This document shows, in pieces, positions 1 through 7,197 of a stretch of DNA of 22,576 nucleotides. The notes below the pieces were generated by a model. The model made no database searches and was not told the DNA's origin. It was given only the letters and a program-made list of their open reading frames with translations. A program made the translations under genes and the position numbers. Location of the stretch: assembly GCA_031273735.1 (NCBI GenBank), contig JAISRI010000037.1, forward strand, positions 1 through 22,576, read 5' to 3'. This stretch comes from Helicobacteraceae bacterium. GTDB taxonomy: Bacteria > Campylobacterota > Campylobacteria > Campylobacterales > SZUA-545. Numbering within the stretch: the stretch's first letter is position 1; each line of letters starts with the position of its first letter.

Positions 1-1
1 T

Positions 2-2494
2 GATATTTCTACCGACGTTGGCGCTCAAATCAACGAAATGATGCAAAGAATGGACGGCTTAGAGGGGAAAAGGTTGCCTGATACGTGGTGGATTGCCGAT
101 AGGTTTTGCGACAATAGAGCGACTGGCGGCGCCACAGAACCAAACGGCGACTATAACCCGAAGACATGGTTATCCTATCGTTTTGGCACAGAAGGCGCTT
201 CCGACAACGGCATGGTTCTAAGTTGCAACGACGCGCCTGTCGCGGCGTATGGAGGTTACAATATGTACACCCACCAAAGCTACACCTGCGTAGGCTTAGA
301 TAGCTATTTTGCAGTTCCGATCGTAGGCGACTTGGTTCCTCAACAAACTTCCGCTTGGGACGCTACGCTCGATCCCGCAAAGGACGCTCCCGCAACCTTT
401 ACCAAAATGGCGAAGCAAACTTACCTAGACCCCGTTACTAAAAAGAGCGAAAATCGAGGCGATATACAGATTAAGATCGCTCCCGCAGATATAGAGGTAT
501 ATACGGGCTTGCTATGCGCCAAATTAAAGGTCAAAGATTTAACTTCGACGAACGCGGCGGATAACTATAGATACTACAAACCTTCCTCTATAAGCGGAGC
601 CGATCCTAGCGCTCCAGTTTTAGCTCCAGACGAAACGAATGACGGTTATAAATGCGCCTCCGTTATCGGAAGCCAAAACCTTAAAACCGATCCTATCGTC
701 TTTAGTTGGAGCGGCGACTTTATCGCCTCTCCAGAGGTATCCGTAGAGGTTTTAGCCTCTAATTGCAAGACGATCGATCAAATGAAAGAAAACCCGAGCG
801 TTTGCGATACAAATCCGTCTACGGCTTCCTATTTTACTCTGCGCCCTTCGTTTGAAGGAGAGGTATATGAGGGCAAGCTGATCTCTGGAAAGCTATACGG
901 CGATCCCGCTAACCTTTTGGCTAACCCTCCTATCAATCCTCTTCCAAACGGCTTTAGCGCTTCGGCTACGATAGGCTATAAAAGAGCTTCTGGAGCGCAG
1001 CCTTGCTTCGAGGACGACGGGCTTTGCGTTCAAGCGATCGATAAGAAGCCTAGCATAGGCGACGTAAGCGCCAAAGTGGACGCTAATATATCCTTTACGG
1101 GAATAGCGGATATTAGCGGCGCTACGAAAGCGAGGTTTCATAAGTTAGGTTACGACAACGTAGGAGAGATAGAGCTATGGCTGTTGGATAACGAATGGAC
1201 GATAGTCGATCAGAACGCCTCTAACTACGACTGCGTAGATGGTAGCGACTCTATGCTACCCGACTTCACGGGCGCTAAAGCTACAAACGCCAACTGGGGC
1301 AAGATAGGTTGCGTCGTTAAACATAAGATCGGCGAAGTGGTTATAGACCCCTACGAGTTAAACGTAACCAAGATGACGATCAAGAGCGCTCTTACATACG
1401 CTAGCGCTTCGGGAGGCGCTACGGACTCTTCATTTGTTTATTACGCCAATTTCGACGAAGTAAATCTATCCGCAAGCCCTCTTAATAGTCATAGGCAGTT
1501 TGCGATCGTAGAGATTAACGCCGAAGCGTTAAACGCTAAAGGCGCCGTTACCGATCTATACGAGGAGGGCAACTACAGCAAAGAGATTACGCACGATATG
1601 GGCTTTATGGGTTCCAATGAAAACGATATGCCTTCCGAAGTCATAGGCGCTCTTTGGGGCGGCTATTGGGACGAGGCTAACGCAACGACTGGAGCTATTA
1701 CCCCTTCTAGCGTATGGAAAAAAGGCGAGGCGAAAGAGCTTAAATACCTCTTTAACTTTGGACGCGATCTTAATACGCCAATGCCCGTATTGTTTATGAA
1801 AGCCAAAGACGCTAATCCAGACTTTAACCTTACGTTAACTGAAAAGGACAATAATAAAGTTACGGGAAGCGCCGCATGGACTGAAAAATTAGCCGTAGCC
1901 GACGGCTTCAAACAGATCGACTTTATCTATGGTAGGGCGCATCTAGGAGACGTTAGCACAGAAGCTAACGAGGCGAACGTTAGCTACGTTATTGATTACT
2001 TTAGTAATAATAACGGAAGTAACGAAGGCGTTAGAAGTCTCTTTAACAATCCAAGCGCTTTAGCCTCTAGCGTGGGTTGGTATAACATACCGCGAGTCAA
2101 GCCGTTTGATATTAGCAGTTATACCGACGGCGATACGAAAGGGACGATAAGCTCTGATTTTGGAGATGGGACTGTGAATAAACCTAATATGCTTAACGGC
2201 GACGTAGCGAAGTTTGACTATGCCGCAACCAAGCCTAGACCTCGCAGATTTATCTCGCACTTAGATATACCTTCGTATCTGTGGCATCACCCGTTTGGTA
2301 AAAGCGGCGGTTATAATAAAGTAGAACCTTTGGAAGTAGGAACCCGCAGAGGTTGCTTTGAACACCCTTGCGGCGTTATAGAGTTTCTTGCGCCCGTTAC
2401 GGACGGATGGGGAGGCGTAGGCGAGAGAGACGACGGACGACATTACGAAGACGACTCTAAGAAAAGTTATATGCCGTATAGGTTAGGACGGTAG
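2..2494 (+). CDS. C-terminal part of a giant putative surface/exported protein (5' end outside the window)
   Basis: The frame is open from base 2, so the gene enters from outside; 830 codons are visible, ending in TAG. An ATG at 38 is merely the first internal methionine. The sequence is rich in Asp, Asn, Ser, Thr, Gly and aromatic residues with scattered Cys and has no membrane segment, which suits a secreted beta-rich protein. The last ~80 residues have an SYLWHHPFGKSGGY block, then CFEHPCGVIEFL and a GWGGVGE block. From memory, the C-termini of very large uncharacterised proteins in other Campylobacterota (Sulfurimonas, Arcobacter relatives) show the same pattern: Y-L-W/Y, then a Cys pair with HPC, then GWAGVG. 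I infer membership of that family; the role is unknown. No sortase or autotransporter barrel signature is seen. Its stop codon lies in the first copy of a downstream repeat array. A hairpin at 2583-2611 may end the transcript. Confidence 0.75.
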   Translation, partial: DISTDVGAQINEMMQRMDGLEGKRLPDTWWIADRFCDNRATGGATEPNGDYNPKTWLSYRFGTEGASDNGMVLSCNDAPVAAYGGYNMYTHQSYTCVGLDSYFAVPIVGDLVPQQTSAWDATLDPAKDAPATFTKMAKQTYLDPVTKKSENRGDIQIKIAPADIEVYTGLLCAKLKVKDLTSTNAADNYRYYKPSSISGADPSAPVLAPDETNDGYKCASVIGSQNLKTDPIVFSWSGDFIASPEVSVEVLASNCKTIDQMKENPSVCDTNPSTASYFTLRPSFEGEVYEGKLISGKLYGDPANLLANPPINPLPNGFSASATIGYKRASGAQPCFEDDGLCVQAIDKKPSIGDVSAKVDANISFTGIADISGATKARFHKLGYDNVGEIELWLLDNEWTIVDQNASNYDCVDGSDSMLPDFTGAKATNANWGKIGCVVKHKIGEVVIDPYELNVTKMTIKSALTYASASGGATDSSFVYYANFDEVNLSASPLNSHRQFAIVEINAEALNAKGAVTDLYEEGNYSKEITHDMGFMGSNENDMPSEVIGALWGGYWDEANATTGAITPSSVWKKGEAKELKYLFNFGRDLNTPMPVLFMKAKDANPDFNLTLTEKDNNKVTGSAAWTEKLAVADGFKQIDFIYGRAHLGDVSTEANEANVSYVIDYFSNNNGSNEGVRSLFNNPSALASSVGWYNIPRVKPFDISSYTDGDTKGTISSDFGDGTVNKPNMLNGDVAKFDYAATKPRPRRFISHLDIPSYLWHHPFGKSGGYNKVEPLEVGTRRGCFEHPCGVIEFLAPVTDGWGGVGERDDGRHYEDDSKKSYMPYRLGR

Positions 2495-2563
2495 TAACGG
2501 GTTGATTAAGACGATAATAACGGCTTGGTTGGAACTGATTGAGGTTGCGAACTTCATTTGGTT
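2475..2563 (+). repeat. Direct repeat, copy 1 (overlaps the 3' end of the surface-protein gene)
   Basis: This segment begins within the last 20 bases of the upstream gene (at CGTATAGG) and runs past its stop. It is repeated nearly base for base at 2632-2733. The shared ends are CGTATAGG on the left and GCGAACTTCATTTGGTT on the right. Copy 2 carries 13 extra bases in the middle. Confidence 0.85.
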
Positions 2564-2700
2564 ACTTCTTTGTTTGCGTAGTAACGGCTTGGTTGAGTTA
2601 GCCAAGCCGTTTCGTAGTTCTAGCCTTTAAGCGTATAGGCTGGGACGATAATAACGGGTTGATTAAGACGATAATAGCGAGCGGTAATAACGGCTTGATT
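2492..2700 (+). repeat. Array of five 16-bp iterons, consensus TARTAACGGSTTGRTT
   Basis: Copies start at 2492, 2515, 2579, 2649 and 2685. Only three positions vary (A/G, G/C, A/G). Spacing is irregular (23, 64, 70 and 36 bases). The first copy begins exactly on the TAG stop of the upstream gene. The third is followed by a partial inverted copy that makes the hairpin at 2583-2611. The array is partly, but not fully, explained by the larger direct duplication, because the third copy lies outside it. Function is unknown. Confidence 0.8.
2583..2611 (+). terminator. Stem-loop, possible terminator of the surface-protein gene
   Basis: A perfect 10-bp stem (AACGGCTTGG paired with CCAAGCCGTT) encloses a 9-base loop, about 90 bases after the stop codon. 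Only three T residues follow, so an intrinsic terminator is plausible but not strong. The left arm is part of the third iteron. Confidence 0.4.
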
Positions 2701-2733
2701 GGGACTGATTGAGGTTGCGAACTTCATTTGGTT
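2632..2733 (+). repeat. Direct repeat, copy 2 of 2475-2563
   Basis: It matches copy 1 over its whole length except for a 13-base insertion near 2677-2689 and a few substitutions. The part matching the coding end of copy 1 lies here in non-coding DNA, so a segment spanning the gene's 3' end was duplicated, or the gene end was formed from a repeat. Copy 2 runs directly into the first TTTGGATTCCCGC half-element. Confidence 0.85.
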
Positions 2734-2747
2734 TGGATTCCCGCGAC
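2732..2747 (+). repeat. Half-element of the ATTCCCGC repeat
   Basis: A lone TTTGGATTCCCGCGAC end sits where the direct repeat copy 2 finishes, with no matching partner arm before the next full element. It looks like a truncated copy of the ends described for 2771-3018. Confidence 0.6.
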
Positions 2748-2770
2748 TTTAGCGTAGCGCGTCCGATCTC

Positions 2771-3018
2771 GTCATTCCCGCGACGGAGCGATAGCGCGTA
2801 TCCGCGCGTAAATCGCGGAGGAAGGCGGGAATCCAAATACGGCGTAGCGCCCGCTCCGCAATGGAATGGAGGAGCGTAAGGCGCGGAGGAAGCCGTGCGT
2901 ATTTTGCCTATCATAATCCGATCGCGGACTTAAATGCCGTAAATCTTGGTTTGGATTCCCGCCTTCCTCCGCGATTTACGCCTCCAAAAGCGAGGCTATC
3001 GCTCCGCGCGGGAATGAC
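2771..3018. repeat. Compound palindromic repeat, copy 1
   Basis: The left arm (2771-2837) starts with GTCATTCCCGCGACGG and ends with GCGGGAATCCAAA. The right arm (2950-3018) is its near reverse complement, starting TTTGGATTCCCGCC and ending CGGGAATGAC. Between them lies a spacer whose end part (2894-2949) recurs in copy 2. The arm ends resemble the widespread ATTCCC-N-GGGAAT repeats, such as the dRS3 repeats of Neisseria. No transposase is present, so this would be a non-autonomous element. Confidence 0.8.
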
Positions 3019-3030
3019 AGAGGACGACGG

Positions 3031-3205
3031 TTTTGCTGGTAAATGCGTAAGTTTTTGGCATACAGTTTGATCTTTTTGGATTCCCGCCTACGCGGGAATG
3101 ACTATAAATGTGGACTTTGCTTTGTTTAAGGTAGTTTTCCAAGCGCGACGATTCAAACAAAAAAAAGACAACGTATTCAGAAATCTTGCGCATTTACTAG
3201 CAAAA
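3031..3205. repeat. 21-bp inverted repeat pair (3031-3051 and 3185-3205)
   Basis: The segment TTTTGCTGGTAAATGCGTAAG at 3031-3051 matches the reverse complement of 3185-3205 at 19 of 21 positions. Each arm lies just outside the GAC end of a long palindromic arm (ending 3018 and starting 3218), so homology extends beyond the ATTCCCGC ends. The DNA between holds the minimal palindrome and otherwise nothing recognised. Confidence 0.65.
3075..3102. repeat. Minimal palindromic repeat unit
   Basis: An 8-bp perfect inverted repeat, ATTCCCGC-CTAC-GCGGGAAT (3080-3099), is bordered by TTTGG and GAC as in the long arms. It looks like the core of the compound element with its interior deleted. Confidence 0.8.
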
Positions 3206-3217
3206 TCAACAATAGCA

Positions 3218-3419
3218 GTCATTCCCGCGACGGAGCGCTAGGCTGTCTCCAGCCGTATATTGCGGAGGAAGGCGGGAATCCAAATACGTGAAGCGTGCGT
3301 ATTTTGCCTATCATAATCCGATCGCTTACTTAAATGCCGTAAGTTTTGGTTTGGATTCCCCCGCCTTCCTTCGCGATGGACGCTTCCTGCGGAAGCTATC
3401 GCTCCGTCGCGGGAATGAC
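3218..3419. repeat. Compound palindromic repeat, copy 2
   Basis: The left arm is 3218-3284 and the right arm 3350-3419, with the same ends as copy 1 and a more diverged interior. The spacer 3294-3349 matches copy 1 at exactly 400 bases distance, with only a handful of differences from 2894 to 2960. Two short open frames arise in this repeat only because the spacer is conserved; I do not consider them genes. Confidence 0.8.
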
Positions 3420-3779
3420 GTAGTTGCAGATTTTGCCAAACAAACGAAAGGATTGCCGCATTGTTGGAACCGCATTTTAATTTAGGTTCAAGACAAGACC
3501 AAATTATGGCGGTTTTTCTCTAAACTTCCGCAACAATGGCATGTATTAAACCATTTTAACGTCTAAACCAAAAGGCGGCTTGAAACGGTTAAAAATTTCG
3601 CTGCTAAGATACGACGCGCCGACGATCGTAAGCGTCGCGCCTTTAAAAGCGTAATCGATCTTTGGTCGTTTCCGCGCCGCGTTTATCGCTTCGGTAAAAG
3701 CGAAAACGTTGGGAAAGCGTTTACGGCGATTTTGGCTTCGTTATTGTAAAATCGCGGCAACTATTGCAAAAGGCGAGAA
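3420..3779. other. Gene-free stretch upstream of metG
   Basis: No credible complete gene is seen. On the minus strand a frame stays open from 3740 to a TAA at 3546-3548, about 64 codons, with no ATG, GTG or TTG near its beginning. It could be a gene remnant or chance. Near the right end the sequence TAAAAT (3747-3752) could be the -10 element for metG. Confidence 0.5.
3747..3752 (+). promoter_or_regulatory. Possible -10 element of metG
   Basis: TAAAAT preceded by TTATTG lies 27 bases before the metG ATG, giving a leader of about 20 bases. No good -35 box is seen, which is common for vegetative promoters in Campylobacterota. Support is weak. Confidence 0.3.
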
Positions 3780-5684
3780 ATGAGCGATCGGTTTTACGTT
3801 ACAAGTCCAATCTACTACGTTAATGATATTCCGCATATCGGACACGCCTATTCGACGATTGTCTGCGACGTTTTGGCGCGAAACGCTCGGTTAAAAGGGC
3901 TAGATACCTACTTTTTAACCGGCACGGACGAACATGGGCAGAAGATCGAGCAGGCGGCGAGGGCGAAAAACGAAACGCCGAAGGCTTACGCCGATAAGAT
4001 CAGCGGCGAGTTTAGGCGGCTGTGGGATCGCTTTGAGATTACCTATAACCGCTTTATCCGCACGACCGATCCAGATCACGAGCTTGGCGTGCAAAAAGCC
4101 TTTGAGATTATGCTAAAAAAAGGCGATATTTATAAGGGCGAGTTCGAGGGGCGATATTGCGTTTCGTGCGAAACTTTTTGGAGCGATTCGCAACTCTTAG
4201 AAGGGGGCGCATGCCCAGATTGCGGTAAGCCTACGACGCTACTTAAAGAAGAAAACTACTTTTTCAGAATGAGCGCCTATCAAGATCGGCTACTTAAATG
4301 GTACGCGAGCGACGAAAATCTGATCTTGCCTAAATCGCGGCGCAACGAGGTGGTTCGTTTTGTGGAAAGCGGTTTAGAGGACTTGTCGATCACGCGGACA
4401 ACCTTTGAATGGGGCATTAAACTGCCAAAAAGCGCCAACGATCCAAAACACGTTATTTACGTTTGGCTTGACGCGCTGATGAATTATCTCACCGCGCTTG
4501 GCTGGAGCGGCGACGAGAAAAATATGCGCTTTTGGTCGGAAACGACGCACGTGATCGGCAAGGATATTTTGCGCTTTCACGCCGTCTATTGGATCGCGTT
4601 TTTGACGAGCCTCGATCTGCCTCTGCCGAAACGAATCGCGGCGCACGGCTGGTGGACTCGCGACGGCGCGAAGATGAGCAAATCCAAAGGCAACGTGATC
4701 AATCCGATCGAGGTCGCGGACGCTTACGGGCTGGAGCCGTTTAGATACTTTTTGCTCCGCGACGTGCCGTTTGGGCAAGACGGCGATTTTGGACAAAAGG
4801 CGCTAATCGATCGCATAAACTCCGATCTTGCCAACGATCTGGGAAATCTGTTAAACCGACTGCTCGGAATGGCGGAAAAATATTTCGCGCTTAATATCAA
4901 GGCGGTCAATCTGCCGCGTTTTGGCGAGGAGAAAAAAGCGATCGACGCTATCGTATCCTCTCTTGATCCGCTTTTTGAGGCTATGCAGTTGCACCGCTAT
5001 TTAGAGGAGTTATGGAAAATCTTTGTGATCGGCAATAAGACAATCACCGATTTCAAGCCTTGGGAAAAGATAAAAGCAAATCAAGGCGATCAGGTTGCGG
5101 AGCTTTTAGTTTTTATCGCCAATTTGCTTGCGAAAGGCGCATTGCTTTTAGCGCCGATTATGCCCAAAAAATGCGACGAGATCGCTTTGGCTTTGGGCGT
5201 GGCGATCGACGCGCCCACGCGAAAATCGTTGATAGAGCAGGGCGGTTGGATAGCCTCTTTTTCGCTTACAAAGATCGAGCCGCTTTTTGCGCGAATCGAA
5301 GCGCCGCTTCTTAACGAACCAAACGCGAGCGAAGCGGGCGCGAACGAGGGAAAATCCAATCTTATAGGCATCGACGAGTTTGCGAAAGTAGAGTTAAAAG
5401 TAGGAACCGTGATTGAAGCGAAAAAGGTGGAAAAAAGCGCCAAACTTCTGCTTTTACAAGTCAATCTTGGCGAAGGCAAACCGCGTCAGATTGTAGCTGG
5501 AATCGGCGAGTTTTACGAGCCTGAAGCGCTTATAGGAACGCAGGTTTGCGTCGTCGCTAATCTAAAACCCGCAAAATTGATGGGAATCGATAGTTGCGGA
5601 ATGGTTTTGGCAATTAAAGATCAAAGCGGCTTGCGGCTTGCGCGACCCGAAAGCGCGGCGCTCGACGGTTCGCCGATCAAATGA
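3780..5684 (+). CDS. metG: Methionyl-tRNA synthetase with C-terminal tRNA-binding domain
   Basis: It charges tRNA-Met, initiator and elongator, with methionine in the cytoplasm. Class I motifs are clear: HIGH at residues 19-22 and KMSKS at 298-302. A zinc-knuckle insert has Cys pairs at 127/130 (CVSC) and 145/148 (CPDC). The anticodon-binding helical domain follows. Residues ~529-634 form an EMAP/Trbp111-type OB fold (AKVELKVGTVIEAKKVE and QIVAGIGEFY), which dimerises the enzyme and binds tRNA. At 634 residues it is full length. The ATG follows AAGGCGAG. The stop overlaps the next start (ATGA), so the two genes are probably translated together. Confidence 0.97.
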   Translation: MSDRFYVTSPIYYVNDIPHIGHAYSTIVCDVLARNARLKGLDTYFLTGTDEHGQKIEQAARAKNETPKAYADKISGEFRRLWDRFEITYNRFIRTTDPDHELGVQKAFEIMLKKGDIYKGEFEGRYCVSCETFWSDSQLLEGGACPDCGKPTTLLKEENYFFRMSAYQDRLLKWYASDENLILPKSRRNEVVRFVESGLEDLSITRTTFEWGIKLPKSANDPKHVIYVWLDALMNYLTALGWSGDEKNMRFWSETTHVIGKDILRFHAVYWIAFLTSLDLPLPKRIAAHGWWTRDGAKMSKSKGNVINPIEVADAYGLEPFRYFLLRDVPFGQDGDFGQKALIDRINSDLANDLGNLLNRLLGMAEKYFALNIKAVNLPRFGEEKKAIDAIVSSLDPLFEAMQLHRYLEELWKIFVIGNKTITDFKPWEKIKANQGDQVAELLVFIANLLAKGALLLAPIMPKKCDEIALALGVAIDAPTRKSLIEQGGWIASFSLTKIEPLFARIEAPLLNEPNASEAGANEGKSNLIGIDEFAKVELKVGTVIEAKKVEKSAKLLLLQVNLGEGKPRQIVAGIGEFYEPEALIGTQVCVVANLKPAKLMGIDSCGMVLAIKDQSGLRLARPESAALDGSPIK

Positions 5685-6589
5685 CGATCGCCTCGCTTGC
5701 GGAGGCGACTCGCGGCAGACTGCTAAACGATCCGTCGATCAGCCAAATTGAAGGGTTTAGCTTTTCGCCTAAGACGACGCGGCGCGGCGACTGTTATTTT
5801 CATAACGGCGACGAGAACGCTATAAACGCGGCGATCGCAAACGGAGCTTTCGCTATCGTTTTCGCGCATAACGTTCAGCTAGGAGATAGCGAAATAGCGT
5901 GGATCGCGGTTGATGATATGAACCGCGCTTTGCTTTCTATAGCGCGTTATCTTTTGATCGAGCGTAATATCGCCGTTTTTCGCGCCTCGAAAATATCCGC
6001 CGCGATCGCAAAAAGCGTAATCGCGGACAAACGCCTAATCGTCAACCCCGCTTGCCAAGAGGCGATCGAAGAGCTTAACCGCGATAAAGAGTTTTCGCCG
6101 CTTTTTGTCTGCCAAGAAAACGTAGAATTACTCGAAGCCGCAATCGCGATCGAGCCGTTCGCTTTGGAAAACGCGCCGCCGCAAATCGAGGTTGTCGAAG
6201 AAACGATCCTAAAAACGACGATCCTTTATGAAAATCAATTGATTTCGCTTGCGCTACCATCGCTTTTTCTGACAGAGCTATCGGCGACTATTGGCTTTGC
6301 GCAGAGGTTTGGATTGCAGACGCGCTTCGATCGCGCTCTTGAACTCGAACGTTTTAAGATCGATTCTATAGCGCAGGGCGAAAGGCTGTTAATCTACGAT
6401 CGCGCAAACGAAAAAGAGGCGAACGAGGCGATCGCTTTTATACGTCGCGTCGCCCCTTGGGCAAAGCTCTATATTCCAAACGATCGTCTTGATTTTCCCC
6501 AAAACTTTACCGTCGCGTATCTGAACGGATTTAGCCCCGACGATCTTAAAAAAGCCGCTCCACAAATTCCTTCTTTGTTTGGCGAATAA
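5681..6589 (+). CDS. MurF-N-like protein of unknown function (conserved behind metG)
   Basis: This 302-residue protein starts with ATG overlapping the metG stop. Residues 1-90 resemble the N-terminal substrate-binding domain of Mur ligases such as MurF: a LAEATRGRL start, then SFSPKTTRRGDCYF (compare the DSR-x-x-x-x-GD pattern) and AIANGAFAIVFA. The ATP-binding GKT/S motif and central ligase domain are absent, so it is unlikely to be an active ligase. I recall a similar unassigned gene next to metG in Campylobacter and Helicobacter, sometimes labelled peptidoglycan synthetase; that label is not supported by the motifs. A role in binding UDP-MurNAc peptides is a guess. No signal peptide or membrane segment is seen. 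Transcription probably ends at the inverted repeat 6605-6646. Confidence 0.7.
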   Translation: MTIASLAEATRGRLLNDPSISQIEGFSFSPKTTRRGDCYFHNGDENAINAAIANGAFAIVFAHNVQLGDSEIAWIAVDDMNRALLSIARYLLIERNIAVFRASKISAAIAKSVIADKRLIVNPACQEAIEELNRDKEFSPLFVCQENVELLEAAIAIEPFALENAPPQIEVVEETILKTTILYENQLISLALPSLFLTELSATIGFAQRFGLQTRFDRALELERFKIDSIAQGERLLIYDRANEKEANEAIAFIRRVAPWAKLYIPNDRLDFPQNFTVAYLNGFSPDDLKKAAPQIPSLFGE

Positions 6590-6604
6590 CCGCGATAGAA
6601 CTCG

Positions 6605-6646
6605 CTATTAGAGATTTATCGCTAGGAGTAAAGCGATAACTAATAG
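6605..6646. terminator. Bidirectional stem-loop between convergent genes
   Basis: CTATTAG (6605-6611) pairs with CTAATAG (6640-6646), and inside it TTATCGCT (6616-6623) pairs with AGCGATAA (6632-6639). This gives a 15-bp stem with a 4-base bulge and an 8-base loop. It lies 15 bases after the plus-strand stop and overlaps the last codons of the minus-strand gene. No long T run follows on either strand, so this is a probable rather than certain terminator. Confidence 0.6.
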
Positions 6647-7178
6647 AATTTCAATTACGCTTAATTTGTATAGCAGATACGTCGACGAGGATATAATAAA
6701 TATCGTTTTAAGAACGCCAAATAACGAGGAGGAGGGATTTTCGTAAATATCATAGATAAATCTGCCTAAGGCAAACTGCTTAAACTCTAATACTAGTTTA
6801 GCGTTTTTGCATAGCTTAAAATCTAACGCTCTTTTCTTAATATGCAACGCTAAAGAAAGCGCGGGATCGTTTAGCGCGACTACTAAATGCTTCATAGTAT
6901 CGTAGTCTTTTAATAAAAGTTCTTTTGGGTTATAGGTTCTCGTTTCGTTTCGATCCGCTTCGTCTTTTGCGTGTAAGCCAGTCGCATATAATCAGCGAAT
7001 TTTCCAGATCGTCGAAACCGATCGAGCTAACGCCTTTCTCAAGATCGATTGCGATCAAAACCGTATAGATCGCAAAATCGGGATACTCCGCGTTTAATTT
7101 ATCAAAGCTCCGATCGGTAAGCGCCGTTAGCTCTTTTAGATATGTATCTATCCATTCCGTAGCGCTTAACTTTTTCAT
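6608..7178 (-). pseudogene. Frameshifted gene for a small protein with a C-terminal membrane hairpin
   Basis: Two frames adjoin on the minus strand. Frame A starts with ATG at 7178 and stops at 6930 (82 codons); its last ~14 residues turn Arg/Lys-rich, as expected out of frame. Frame B ends at 6608. It has an ATG at 6895 but stays open back to a TGA at 6992-6994, with normal codon use (GLHAKDEADRNETRTYNPK) inside the overlap. Removing one base near 6985-6992 joins them into a ~189-residue protein reading ENSLIYATGLHAKDE across the joint. The C-terminus (after FGVLKTIFIISS) is one long or two short membrane helices. No family is recognised. It starts 19 bases after csd4 and is probably co-transcribed. 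Alternatives are two separate small genes, a programmed +1 shift, or a sequencing error. Confidence 0.6.
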
Positions 7179-7197
7179 CGATTTCGAGAGGCTAAAA

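Noticed and set aside
2475..3419. Possible CRISPR array in the repeat field
   Set aside because: Repeat spacing is irregular, repeats are palindromic or mosaic, spacers are themselves repeated, and no cas genes are nearby. The Cas4-like DUF2779 protein is far away and is not a CRISPR Cas4.
2861..3485. Two short plus-strand frames (2861-3070 and 3288-3485) that share an AYFAYHNPIA segment
   Set aside because: The shared segment is simply the translation of the repeat spacer duplicated 400 bp apart. The frames run through palindromic arms, lack ribosome sites, and differ in their remaining parts.
4374..4796. 140-codon minus-strand frame inside metG
   Set aside because: It lies antisense to the conserved catalytic core of metG and has no ribosome site or recognisable motif; it is a reverse-frame shadow caused by codon bias.
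5060..5479. Plus- and minus-strand frames overlapping the 3' half of metG
   Set aside because: The metG frame through this region is intact and conserved into the tRNA-binding domain; the other frames are compositional shadows.
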